Origin: an uncultured Alphaproteobacteria bacterium
GTDB lineage: Bacteria; Pseudomonadota; Alphaproteobacteria; Micropepsales; Micropepsaceae
Assembly: GCA_902825865.1 (NCBI GenBank)
Contig: CADECX010000013.1
Span: forward strand, 1 to 64,000
Direction of reading: 5' to 3'
DNA length: 64,000 nt
The translations under genes were made by a program, and so were the position numbers. The notes under the pieces were generated by a model. That model made no database searches. It saw only the letters and a program-made list of their open reading frames with translations, and was not told the DNA's origin. Numbering within the stretch: position 1 is the stretch's first letter; every line of letters begins with the position of its first letter. Shown here one piece after another: positions 1 through 7,769 of this stretch.

Positions 1-260
<260 letters not shown>

Positions 261-570
261 TTGATCCTAGTGTGCAGACGACGCTGAACGCTCTTGATTG
301 CGTTATTCGCAAAACTGATTGACTAGGGTTTGGCCGGCTTTCGCCGACCGAACATTTGTACAATTTTGTCTTGCAGAAGAACGCGAGCATTCAAACGTAG
401 CTGCTCGTTAGTTATGCGCCAAAGCCGAAGCTTTGACGCGAATGGCTAACCGAGCCGCCGCCCGCGTTCCCCTTCCTTAAATCACAATGTCAAACAGCGC
501 CCGCCGACGATTTTCACGTCTAATTTCAACGGTAAACACCGCTTCGCAACATCAGCCGCGAAGCAGCGTG
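261..570 (-). other. rrn leader region upstream of 16S
   Basis: About 310 nt lie between the proposed rrn promoter and the mature 16S end. No protein-coding gene is convincing here. A 7-bp inverted repeat (GGATCAA at 242-248, TTGATCC at 261-267) straddles the 16S 5' end and could help fold the pre-rRNA. The leader would normally carry boxA-type antitermination and RNase III processing signals; I could not identify a clear boxA by eye. Confidence 0.5.
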
Positions 571-577
571 GGCGCGG

Positions 578-606
578 GTTATAGGTGCGGGGTCCGGGCG
601 TGTCAA
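578..606 (-). promoter_or_regulatory. Candidate rrn P1-type sigma70 promoter
   Basis: On the minus strand a TTGACA -35 box (complement of 601-606) is followed after exactly 17 bp by a TATAAC -10 box (complement of 578-583). The predicted start is near 570, giving a leader of about 310 nt before 16S. Consensus boxes, ideal spacing and position all fit a strong rRNA promoter. This is a sequence match only; no other equally good pair was noticed between it and the 16S gene. Confidence 0.7.
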
Positions 607-967
607 ACGCAAAAATCGCCCAAAAAGCGGTTTTTTTCAGGGCTCTGTGGACACGGCCCCGTTCCCGAAAATCAGAACGGCCCGCCTCTATATATGGGGG
701 ACGCCGCGTCCGCTGCCACAGGCAGCAGAAACCGTGCTGCAATGCGCCATTTTAGGCCCGGAAACAAAGGGTTTTGCGAGTGTCGCGCTGGTCTTGGCTC
801 GGCATCCCCGAGCAGGGGTCCAGAGCAGCTCGGCTCCCAGCGGGCGGTGTCCGATAGCCAAACCTCTATTTAACTCATTGAAATACAATGATATTATTCG
901 AAAACGGCCCTCGAAAGGAAGGCGCGCGGGCAATCAGCACGCCTTTCCTTGATTCCCGCCGGAACCC
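607..967. other. Intergenic, no gene seen
   Basis: This 360-bp stretch upstream of the rrn promoter has short open frames in several registers but none with a credible ribosome binding site, codon bias or recognisable product. It probably contains upstream rrn promoter sequence near its left end and the 3' end of the 968-1618 transcript at its right end. Confidence 0.5.
915..950 (-). terminator. Possible terminator hairpin after the 968-1618 gene
   Basis: AAGGAAGGCG (915-924) pairs with CGCCTTTCCTT (940-950) with a single bulged base and a 15-nt loop. It lies just past the stop codon of the minus-strand gene. The following T-rich tract is weak, so termination here is only probable. Confidence 0.4.
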
Positions 968-1618
968 TTAAAGCCGCTGATCCGCCATGTGATGCAGGTC
1001 GTTTGAGTCCAGATTGGTCATCACAATGCCGTCGGCGCGATTGTAGCGAACATCCCCGCTGTCGATCCAAACGATCTTGTCATTGTCCAAACGCACCAGC
1101 AGCGCGGAGACATTGCCGTTCGGCATATGCGCCGTGTCAATCACGGTGCCGACGCGGCTGCCGGTGATCAGCTCGACGCGTTCGCCGATCAGATTGGCAT
1201 CGCGTTCCACGATCACCCACTTCACATAACGCTCCGGCCACACGCCGCGATGATAGGCGGCGCGTTCCGCCGCGAAGCGCGCGCGCAGGCTTTCATACGC
1301 AGCCGTGCGATCGCGATACTGTTCCTGCTGGTCCTTATTGCGTTCCAGCTGATTGCGATACTGCAGCTGCTGGCTTTGATAAGCCTGTTGCTGTTCCTGA
1401 TATTTTGCTTTGTCGGCTTCGGACTGTGCGTCGGCGGCGGCATTGCCGGCAGCGACTTGATTGTTGATCGCAGCCGTCTCGGCTTTTTCGGCCGGCGTGG
1501 AATCTGTGGTGGGCATGCCATTGGCATCGACGCGCTGGCCTTGCGCAAAAGCCGGCGAAGCCGTCAAAAACGAGGAAAATGCGATGCCGCTCGCAGCGGC
1601 CAGGAGAGATTTCTTCAT
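968..1618 (-). CDS. Exported glutamine-rich protein with PRC-barrel-like C-terminus
   Basis: A 216-residue protein with an N-terminal signal peptide ending near residue 25 (ASPAFAQG). Residues 40-110 are rich in Gln, Ala, Glu and Lys and probably form a helical or coiled-coil stalk. Residues 115-216 form a compact beta-rich region containing LIGERVELITGSRVGTVID and DKIVWIDSGDVRYNRADG, which reminds me of a PRC-barrel-like fold; that is inference. A close paralogue sits at 21299-21961, with the last 100 residues almost identical. The ATG at 1618 has TAGGAG about 10 nt upstream. The function is unknown; the protein is likely periplasmic or envelope-associated. Confidence 0.85.
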   Translation of the reverse strand: MKKSLLAAASGIAFSSFLTASPAFAQGQRVDANGMPTTDSTPAEKAETAAINNQVAAGNAAADAQSEADKAKYQEQQQAYQSQQLQYRNQLERNKDQQEQYRDRTAAYESLRARFAAERAAYHRGVWPERYVKWVIVERDANLIGERVELITGSRVGTVIDTAHMPNGNVSALLVRLDNDKIVWIDSGDVRYNRADGIVMTNLDSNDLHHMADQRL

Positions 1619-1712
1619 GGCGCGGAGGCTCCTAAGGATATGCCCGAAGGAACGCGCTGCACCTTCGCCCGGTTCCGGTCCGCAGCTGCAAATGGGATGG
1701 AACTTCGCCGCT

Positions 1713-2153
1713 TTAGGCTGTGGCGGAGGAGATGTAATCGCGCAGCGCCGCCGCCTCGCTCACCGTTTCGGCGATCCGGGTCTTGACCACGTCGCCGATG
1801 GAGATCATGCCGCAAAGGACGAAATGATCGTCCAGCACCGGTACATGACGGAACCGGCCACGGGTCATCACCTCCATCACGCGTTCCACGGTATCGGTCT
1901 CGACACAGGTTTCGGGCGCCGGTGTCATGTGGTCGCCCACCTGCTCCTTCAAGGCGGCCGCTCCATCCTTGGCAATTGCGCGCACCAGGTCGCGTTCAGA
2001 GATGATACCGGTCAGCATGCCATCATCGTCCTTGACAACCAGGGCGCCGATCCGCTTGTCGCTCAGCAGCTGGGCTGCCTCCCCAAGCGTGGCATGAACG
2101 CCGACGGCCACGACGTCGCGGCCTTTATCGTGGAGAATATGTCTGACCTGCAT
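1713..2153 (-). CDS. CBS-domain protein (two CBS repeats)
   Basis: A 146-residue cytoplasmic protein made of a Bateman module: CBS repeat 1 spans about residues 8-62 (TLGEAAQLLSDKRIGALVV, GIISERDLVRAI) and repeat 2 about 73-128 (DTVERVMEVMTRGRFRHVPV, GMISIGDVVK). Such stand-alone modules bind adenine nucleotides or NAD(P)H-type ligands and act as energy or redox sensors in the family; the partner here cannot be told. I chose the ATG at 2153 because GGAGGAG lies 7 nt upstream; the reading frame is open further but that extension (rich in Arg, Pro and Ser) has no homologous look. It is transcribed towards the exported Q-rich gene, 94 bp away. Confidence 0.92.
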   Translation of the reverse strand: MQVRHILHDKGRDVVAVGVHATLGEAAQLLSDKRIGALVVKDDDGMLTGIISERDLVRAIAKDGAAALKEQVGDHMTPAPETCVETDTVERVMEVMTRGRFRHVPVLDDHFVLCGMISIGDVVKTRIAETVSEAAALRDYISSATA

Positions 2154-2529
2154 AACGGTGCTCCTCCAACTTTTTTTAGGGTCGCTCCGGCTCTCGCCGA
2201 CGCTCCTATGCCCCTTTCGCCATCCGAATTTGCGAACAGGAGCGCAAAACCGGCCGGGTTGGCCCCGGTCACCTCCGGGATGCTGCGCCCGGGGAAAAGG
2301 GCTGGCAAGGCGCTTTGTTTGCCGCGACGCAGCAGATTCTGGCTGAAACGGCGCAAAACCTGCCGAAATCCGTGATTTACCCCACAACAAGCCGCCTTGA
2401 GCCAAGCTGCGATCTAGGGCAAAAGGGCGCCCTTCCCGTGCCGGGGAATATGGTTGTGGCCGCAAGGCTGCCGGCCCTTAGGGGCAACCAGCAAAGGCCT
2501 TCAGCCAGTAGCGCGGCTGAAGTTCGGAT

Positions 2530-2623
2530 GGTGCTGTGGCCGAGAGGCTGAAGGCGGCGGTTTGCTAAACCGTTATACGGTTGTAAAGCCGTATCGAGGG
2601 TTCGAATCCCTCCGGCACCGCCA
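2530..2623 (+). tRNA. tRNA-Ser (anticodon GCT)
   Basis: A 94-nt class II tRNA. The acceptor GGTGCTG pairs with CGGCACC, with a discriminator G and an encoded CCA (2621-2623). The anticodon stem GCGGT/ACCGT encloses loop TTGCTAA, giving GCT for serine AGC/AGU codons. A long variable arm follows (TATACGGTTGTAAAGCCGTAT) as expected for tRNA-Ser, then the T arm with GGTTCGAATCC. It stands alone and is followed directly by a terminator. Confidence 0.97.
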
Positions 2624-2660
2624 TACCAAAAAGGCCCCCTTGCGGGGCCTTTTTGGTATG
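2623..2660 (+). terminator. Rho-independent terminator of tRNA-Ser
   Basis: A 16-bp perfect stem (ATACCAAAAAGGCCCC at 2623-2638 and its complement at 2644-2659) with a 5-nt loop. The A-run and T-run on the two arms make it able to work in both directions. It begins at the last base of the tRNA CCA. Confidence 0.93.
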
Positions 2661-2720
2661 GCGTCGCCGGATCGGTGAACGAGCCCTTGTTCGACAAAAT
2701 CGGCGACAGCCGATTTTGGG

Positions 2721-2815
2721 CGCGAACCGATCGGGACGGTCGGTTCGCGATCCGAGCGAAGCGAGGACGAGGAACATGCCTTCAGCATGTTCCGAGCAAT
2801 CCCGACGGCGTCGCC
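2721..2815. repeat. Palindromic intergenic repeat (family B)
   Basis: Two nested palindromes in gene-free DNA: CGCGAACCGATC...GGTCGGTTCGCG at 2721-2749 (one mismatch) and GGAACATGC-CTTCA-GCATGTTCC at 2771-2793, the latter flanked by GAG and CGAG. The same GAG-palindrome-CGAG arrangement recurs at 31473-31496. The whole stretch 2660-2933 contains no gene I can support. Confidence 0.45.
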
Positions 2816-2933
2816 ATTCTATTTCTTGAAATCCAATTCCTAGCAGTCTTCCCGGCCACTCGCACCCTCGATTGAAGTTTCCAGCCAGCAGCGTCAAACT
2901 CACTATTGATGCCATTGCTTTGAGAGACGAATT

Positions 2934-3596
2934 TTGAGCGAGCTTGTGGGTCACGAAACCTACAGCCAGGACGGACAGGACCGTTTTGTCGCGGAAACCG
3001 TCTTCAACGGGAAGCGCGACGGATTCTTCGTTGAAGCCGGCGCCGGTGACGGAATCTGGATTTCAAACACGCTTCTGCTTGAACGGCGCTATGGCTGGAA
3101 CGGCATATTGGTCGAGCCGACCAGCGCTTTTGCGCTGTTGCAAAAGAACAGGCCGATTTGCCGGCTGGAAAATTCCTGTCTCGCCAGTGTCCAGAAAACA
3201 GTAACCTTGGTGGAGATTTTCGACATGGGTCAGGCGGCGAAATCGCCCGACGCCCAGGCCAACCTGCTCCTTTCGAAAACCGTGGATGTGGCGCCCCAGA
3301 CTTTGTCGCAAATGGATTCCAGGTGGGGCACGGCCCGAAGGCAGTACGAGGTGCGGGCGAAACCCCTGGCCGACGTGCTGAAGGCGCACGGCGCACCCCA
3401 ATATATCGACTATTTGAGTCTGGACGTCGAAGGCTACGAATATGAAATTCTGAGCAGCTTCCCTTTTGCGGAATATCGTTTCGGCTGCCTTGGCATCGAG
3501 CGGCCACCAAGAGCGCTTGGCGAGCATCTGCGTGCAAACGGCTACGTCCCGGTGACGCGCATCGGCTTCGATGTATTTTTCAAACCAATGCCGTAG
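2934..3596 (+). CDS. FkbM-family SAM-dependent methyltransferase
   Basis: A 220-residue cytoplasmic protein of the FkbM type. The SAM-binding motif FFVEAGAGDG is at residues 31-40, and the hallmark DVEGYEYEIL is near residue 163. FkbM enzymes O-methylate sugars of polysaccharides, glycolipids or antibiotics; the substrate here is unknown. The start is a TTG at 2934 with GAGAG about 9 nt upstream; no in-frame ATG precedes the conserved region, so a non-ATG start is required. It is followed 23 bp later by the exported bicupin gene in the same direction and may be co-transcribed with it. Confidence 0.88.
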   Translation: MSELVGHETYSQDGQDRFVAETVFNGKRDGFFVEAGAGDGIWISNTLLLERRYGWNGILVEPTSAFALLQKNRPICRLENSCLASVQKTVTLVEIFDMGQAAKSPDAQANLLLSKTVDVAPQTLSQMDSRWGTARRQYEVRAKPLADVLKAHGAPQYIDYLSLDVEGYEYEILSSFPFAEYRFGCLGIERPPRALGEHLRANGYVPVTRIGFDVFFKPMP

Positions 3597-3619
3597 GAGC
3601 GACGAACTCAGGGGGTGCA

Positions 3620-4321
3620 ATGTACAATAGGGTCACGCTTCTGGTCTTTTTGGCTATCACCGCCTTTCTGGTGCCAACGGCACGCGCCCAATCGATCGCG
3701 GACCTGCCTCCCGCTTGGCCTAGACCCGGCGCAACGCTGCTCGTGGAGAATGATAGGGGCGCGGCATACAACGTCGTCTACCCCAAAGATCAGCCCACCC
3801 CATTTCACCGTCACCGATATTTCTTTGCCGGGTTGGATCTGAACACTGCCACCATCAAAGTGACCGACACCGACGGCAAATTCCGTCTTGGTCCCGTCAT
3901 AAAAAATCGCATGTGGTATTTGCCGAAAGGTCTGACTCACCAGGAAATGTCGACAACCGATCCTGGCCGCCACACCGTCGTGATCGACATAAAAGAAAAG
4001 ACCGTCCCCGAGGCGCAAAACACCACCATCTATCCGACGAACAGGTATGCCGCCTCTCAAATCAAGATCGTAGACAATGATCGTGTTGTGATATGGGATT
4101 GCGCCTGGGCAGCCGGCGCAGAACCAATCACGTCATTCGACAGCAGGGACATGTTCCTGGTGATTGCCGAAGGCGGCGATCTTGCCATAACAACTGCAGG
4201 AGAAGCGCCGAAGGCTCAGCACTATGACGCGGGGCAGGCCGTATTTCTGCCGGGTGGGCAGGCACGCACGATTGGTTCTGCCAGAGGCACGGTTCACGCG
4301 ATGCTGGTCGAGGTTAAATAG
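3620..4321 (+). CDS. Exported bicupin-like protein
   Basis: A 233-residue protein with a clear signal peptide (residues 1-23, cleavage after ARA). The mature part shows two similar halves: residues 35-110 with TPFHRHRYFFAGLD and YLPKGLTHQE, and residues 150-230 with FDSRDMFLVIAEGG and AVFLPGGQARTI, the pattern of a two-domain cupin. The first half keeps two His that could bind metal; the second lacks them. The ATG is preceded by AGGGGG. Role unknown: periplasmic cupins include sugar isomerases and ligand sensors. Base composition is a little less GC-rich than the flanking genes. Confidence 0.8.
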   Translation: MYNRVTLLVFLAITAFLVPTARAQSIADLPPAWPRPGATLLVENDRGAAYNVVYPKDQPTPFHRHRYFFAGLDLNTATIKVTDTDGKFRLGPVIKNRMWYLPKGLTHQEMSTTDPGRHTVVIDIKEKTVPEAQNTTIYPTNRYAASQIKIVDNDRVVIWDCAWAAGAEPITSFDSRDMFLVIAEGGDLAITTAGEAPKAQHYDAGQAVFLPGGQARTIGSARGTVHAMLVEVK

Positions 4322-4390
4322 CACCCTTCGTGAATTTGGTCATAACATCATCCAGCAACAGATACTTTCCTGTTCACGGCGATCGCATCC

Positions 4391-4861
4391 ATGAGAAGCT
4401 CCACAATATTCCTTCAGATCGTCATTGTGCTTATCGGCATTGGCGCTCTGGCGCTCATGCTATGGGAGCCGCACCTCGAGGGCAGAAACGCGCACGCCAC
4501 GCTCTTTCAAGTATATTTCAACGATCCTTTCCTGGCGTATGCCTACATAGCGTCGATTTCGTTTTTCGCGGCGCTCTATCAAGCCTTCAAACTGTTGGGA
4601 TATGCGAGACAGGATAGGATATTCTCGCAAGCGAGCGTAAAAGCCCTGCGGACGATAAAATTCTGCGCAATGGCCATTGTGGGCTTTGTCGCGCTGGGTG
4701 AAATCTTCATCCTGTTCACTGATTCAGATGATCGAGCAGGCGGGGTTGCTATCGGCCTTGTCATCGCGTTCGGCTCAAGCGTGATTGCCGCCACCGCAAC
4801 GGTGTTCGAACGGATTTTGCAGGATGCCGTGGATAAAATCGGGAGCGATTTAACGGCGTAA
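4391..4861 (+). CDS. Inner-membrane protein, DUF2975-like
   Basis: A 156-residue protein with four hydrophobic segments, about residues 7-25, 46-66, 90-112 and 120-140, and a polar cytoplasmic C-terminus (RILQDAVDKIGSDL). The four-helix layout and a conserved AFKLL-type loop between helices 2 and 3 fit the DUF2975 family, whose function is not known. The start ATG lacks a strong ribosome binding site. It is separated from the bicupin gene by 69 bp. Confidence 0.72.
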   Translation: MRSSTIFLQIVIVLIGIGALALMLWEPHLEGRNAHATLFQVYFNDPFLAYAYIASISFFAALYQAFKLLGYARQDRIFSQASVKALRTIKFCAMAIVGFVALGEIFILFTDSDDRAGGVAIGLVIAFGSSVIAATATVFERILQDAVDKIGSDLTA

Positions 4862-4876
4862 CGGCACTGACATTCG

Positions 4877-4967
4877 CGGCCCTATGCCCTTCGCTTACGC
4901 TCCGGGCGTTCGGCCCTCAAATCAGTCCACTGGACTGATTTGACCGGCAAGCCGGTCGGGCCTCACT
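4877..4967. repeat. Palindromic intergenic repeat (family A, copy 1)
   Basis: It contains a perfect 12-bp inverted repeat around a single central base (4918-4942), followed at once by ACCGGC-AA-GCCGGT. It is framed by GGGCGTTCGG on the left and GGCCTCACTCC on the right. The same frame occurs at 40771-40890 and 53814-53930. The right edge overlaps the stop codon of the CBM9-like gene, so the repeat supplies that gene's last codons. It also separates two convergent genes and may end transcription from both sides. Confidence 0.6.
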
Positions 4968-5703
4968 CCACAAACAACAGTTGGCCGAACCGGTCGGGAT
5001 AATGCGGGTTCGGCTTCACCATGCCCGAATCCGACCATTGCGAAAGCCGGCGGTTGGGTTCGGTGCCATCCCAACGATTCATATTCGCGATCCAGCGGTC
5101 GCCGGTCTTGGGGACAGGGTTATCCGTCAAATCGGCAAACGAGCGCCAGGGAATCGACACTTCCAGGTTCCAGCCTTGGTCCCGGTCTCCGGTCATGTTG
5201 AGTGTGCCCTTGACCGACACCGCCAGTTGCACGCCCGGAAGGTCGTACTTCTTCAACAAGCGCTGCGGAAACACGAAGAAATAGTCGTACAGAATGGCGC
5301 GGGCATTCATTTCAAGACCCAGATACAGATTCTTGACGCCAGGCGGCGCGATGAAGATTTCGACGGCATCGTCTTTGTAGGTGGGGTCGTCATGCTGGGT
5401 ATGCACCGCGACGATGTCGTCATCCTCACATTCATAGGCGATATAGAGATTGTCACTGTCCCAACTCAGCCGGGCCAGGGTTCTCTGTTTCTTGCCGGTC
5501 TGGTCGGCCCAGGGGAAGACGAAGACCACTGGCTTGGCCGCTTTCCAGGCGGCATCGTCGAGCTGGCCGTCGATGCGCGGCGCGGTCTTGGCGCGATGCA
5601 GTTCATAAGTCGGAATGGGAGCAAGACCGGAGCGCTCCTGCGTCAGCGCTGGGGTGCTCGTCACAAGCAAGGCGGACAGGAAAGGGGCGATGGCTTTTTT
5701 CAT
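4963..5703 (-). CDS. Exported carbohydrate-binding family 9-like protein
   Basis: A 246-residue protein with a signal peptide (residues 1-21). The mature part matches the CBM9-like beta-sandwich: APRIDGQLDDAAWKAA at about 37-52, LSWDSDNLYIAYECEDDDI at 84-102, DDAVEIFIAPPG at 115-126, and WNLEVSIPWRSF near 183. Such domains bind sugar chain ends; stand-alone exported versions are common in saprophytic bacteria. AAGGA precedes the ATG. It lies 25 bp downstream of the beta-helix gene and is probably co-transcribed, suggesting that the pair acts on the same polysaccharide. Confidence 0.87.
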   Translation of the reverse strand: MKKAIAPFLSALLVTSTPALTQERSGLAPIPTYELHRAKTAPRIDGQLDDAAWKAAKPVVFVFPWADQTGKKQRTLARLSWDSDNLYIAYECEDDDIVAVHTQHDDPTYKDDAVEIFIAPPGVKNLYLGLEMNARAILYDYFFVFPQRLLKKYDLPGVQLAVSVKGTLNMTGDRDQGWNLEVSIPWRSFADLTDNPVPKTGDRWIANMNRWDGTEPNRRLSQWSDSGMVKPNPHYPDRFGQLLFVE

Positions 5704-5728
5704 GGCCGCGAATCCTTCTTTTTGATCA

Positions 5729-7690
5729 TCAGCGATAGAAGGGCTGGGACTTCAGCCAGCGGGGTCCGTATTGCGGCTCGGGCAGGCCGACTTCCAGCGC
5801 GCCCAGGTCGGGCGCGGCGCCGGAAAACCCGTCATTGACGGTCGGGATAGGATCTCCGGCGTCCACCGCCTTGCTGCCCGGCTTAAGGCGGAAGGTCAGG
5901 TCCATCGCATGATAGACTTGGTGGCGCGTGGCCGGGTCGGGCAGGGTCATCTTCTCGAAGATATCGGCGTCGAGTTCGACGCCGTGCCGCTCCTGGCCGG
6001 TTGCGGCGCTCATTGCCGCGAGGGTTGAGTAGTTCGCCGTACGGCCCGGCGCCTCCCAGCGATACTGTTCCGTGGCGCCGGGATTGGGCCGGTAGCCGTT
6101 ATAATCCGAACTGTAAGCATCGGTGACATTCATCCACCGCATCACGCCTTGCTTCGCATTGCGGCCGATGAAGAGGTTGTTGCGGAAATGCGCGTTGGAG
6201 GCCGCGCCGCCGGACTGTTCCCCGATCAAGGTGTTGTGCCACATGAAAAGCCCCGCGGGGTTGGCATTGATCTTGAAAGCGTTCGGAACATTGTAGGAAA
6301 GATTGCGGATAAAATAGACCGGGCCGCCGAACACCGGCTGTGCGCTATAGCCGGAATGGGCAGCGTTCACGCCCCGGTTCTTGTAGACGCGGATATTATG
6401 CACGCCGCCATCGGTTTCCACAAAGTCATCGCCGGACAAATGAATGTCATTGCCGTAGATATCGATCGACGAAGCGCGCCGATGGGGACCTTTTTCGGGC
6501 GTGCCATAGGTCGAGATGCCAATGCCGTCGTGGTAAAAGGCAATCGAATTGTGGGCGATGACATGGCCGGGGCCATAGATCTTGACGGCATAGTAATTCC
6601 GCATCTCGTGAGAGCCATAGACGCCGGCTGGCCCGGTCGTCGCATCGTCCGGCTGCCGGAACTGGCGGTTCCAGCCGATCATAAGATTGCGGGTCTCGGG
6701 GCGGCCTAGAAAGACATTGTCGGCAATATAAAAGTCGCTCGATCCCGCATATTCGGTCCACACACCGAAGCCGATATTTTCGAAGCGCGAATTCTTGACC
6801 GTCAGACCGACGGCCCCGATCACCTCTTTCATGCCCGCGAAGATCGCGACATCGCTGTCGCGGAAAGTGATGCCATCGAAAATATGATGGGCCGATGCCG
6901 ATACGTCGAACAGTTTGTAGTTGCCCGCGCCGTCGATCACGACATCGCCGTCACCGGCCGCCTTGATGGTGATGGGCTTCTCGGCGGTCCCCTTGGCGGT
7001 GAGCCACATGGTCCCGTCAAAGGGCGTCACCATCGGGTCGACATAATTGAGGCGTTCGTTCCGGTAGAGCCCGGCATGCATCAGGATGGTATCGCCGGGT
7101 TGGATGCGGCGCTCCCACACCACGCTCCAGTCGCCCAAACCGGCCCCGTAGTAAGCCTGCAGCAGGCTATCGAAGGCGGGTTGCTTGCGCTCTCCCTTGT
7201 AGCCGGGCGGATAGACGTGAAGCGTCCGGCCGCCGGCATAAGGCTGGGGTTCAACGCGGGTCTTGGCGCGCACAGTCTGGGTGGTTTGACCCGAGGCGCC
7301 GTCGGGATCGGTCAGGGTGAAGCGGGCTTCATACTCCGTGCCGGGTTGCAGCCCCAGAATGCTGCCGGCGAAGCCGTCGGGGACAAAATAGCTGAGATGC
7401 TCAACGTCGCGGAAGATGCGCTCGCCGCCGACCCGCAGCAGCGGCAACCCCTTGCGCCATTGGGTCTCGCCCACACGGCGGTACTCGACCGCGACGGCGG
7501 CATTGCGATTTGTGTCGCCCGTGATCGCCCATTCGAAGCCCAGATTTTCCAGGGTCGGATGCTCGACCGTGAAGCGGCCCGCAACCGTGCCGTTTTGGGG
7601 CTTGGTTTGAGTCTGGGCATATGCGGCCAAAGTCGCGCAGGCCAAGACGGCCAGCGCCCCCATGGCGGAACGCTTGATCATGTTCTGCAT
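5729..7690 (-). CDS. Exported right-handed beta-helix protein with N-terminal Fn3-like domain
   Basis: A 653-residue secreted protein: signal peptide 1-26, a fibronectin-III-like domain at about 35-145 (LQPGTEYEARFTLTDPDG), and then a long parallel beta-helix at about 160-560 recognised by repeated strands with N-containing turns (VVIDGAGNYKLFDVS, VKNSRFENIGFGV, VYKNRGVNAAHSG). The C-terminal LKPGSKAVDAGDPIP and GAAPDLGALE are typical of this family of pectate-lyase-like or polysaccharide-lyase-related proteins. Catalytic residues cannot be assigned, so it may be a lyase, a hydrolase or a binding protein. GGGGAGG precedes the ATG at 7690. It is the first gene of an operon with the CBM9-like protein. 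Confidence 0.88.
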   Translation of the reverse strand: MQNMIKRSAMGALAVLACATLAAYAQTQTKPQNGTVAGRFTVEHPTLENLGFEWAITGDTNRNAAVAVEYRRVGETQWRKGLPLLRVGGERIFRDVEHLSYFVPDGFAGSILGLQPGTEYEARFTLTDPDGASGQTTQTVRAKTRVEPQPYAGGRTLHVYPPGYKGERKQPAFDSLLQAYYGAGLGDWSVVWERRIQPGDTILMHAGLYRNERLNYVDPMVTPFDGTMWLTAKGTAEKPITIKAAGDGDVVIDGAGNYKLFDVSASAHHIFDGITFRDSDVAIFAGMKEVIGAVGLTVKNSRFENIGFGVWTEYAGSSDFYIADNVFLGRPETRNLMIGWNRQFRQPDDATTGPAGVYGSHEMRNYYAVKIYGPGHVIAHNSIAFYHDGIGISTYGTPEKGPHRRASSIDIYGNDIHLSGDDFVETDGGVHNIRVYKNRGVNAAHSGYSAQPVFGGPVYFIRNLSYNVPNAFKINANPAGLFMWHNTLIGEQSGGAASNAHFRNNLFIGRNAKQGVMRWMNVTDAYSSDYNGYRPNPGATEQYRWEAPGRTANYSTLAAMSAATGQERHGVELDADIFEKMTLPDPATRHQVYHAMDLTFRLKPGSKAVDAGDPIPTVNDGFSGAAPDLGALEVGLPEPQYGPRWLKSQPFYR

Positions 7691-7769
7691 ATCGGCCTCC
7701 CCAGCCCGGGCTCTTTGTCCCAGCGCAGTCGAGCCTAGTGCATGGGCACGGTCCGATCCAGATGGCGAG

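Noticed and set aside
482..952. Several frames between the 16S gene and 960
   Set aside because: They cover the rRNA leader and promoter, are basic and Arg/Pro-rich in all registers, and lack ribosome binding sites.
2565..2954. Minus-strand frame over the tRNA-Ser gene and its terminator
   Set aside because: It is the antisense reading of the tRNA and gives the familiar false product with DSNPRYG; no ribosome binding site and no domain.
2530..4861. Genomic island inserted at tRNA-Ser
   Set aside because: No integrase gene and no repeated tRNA 3' end was found in the window.
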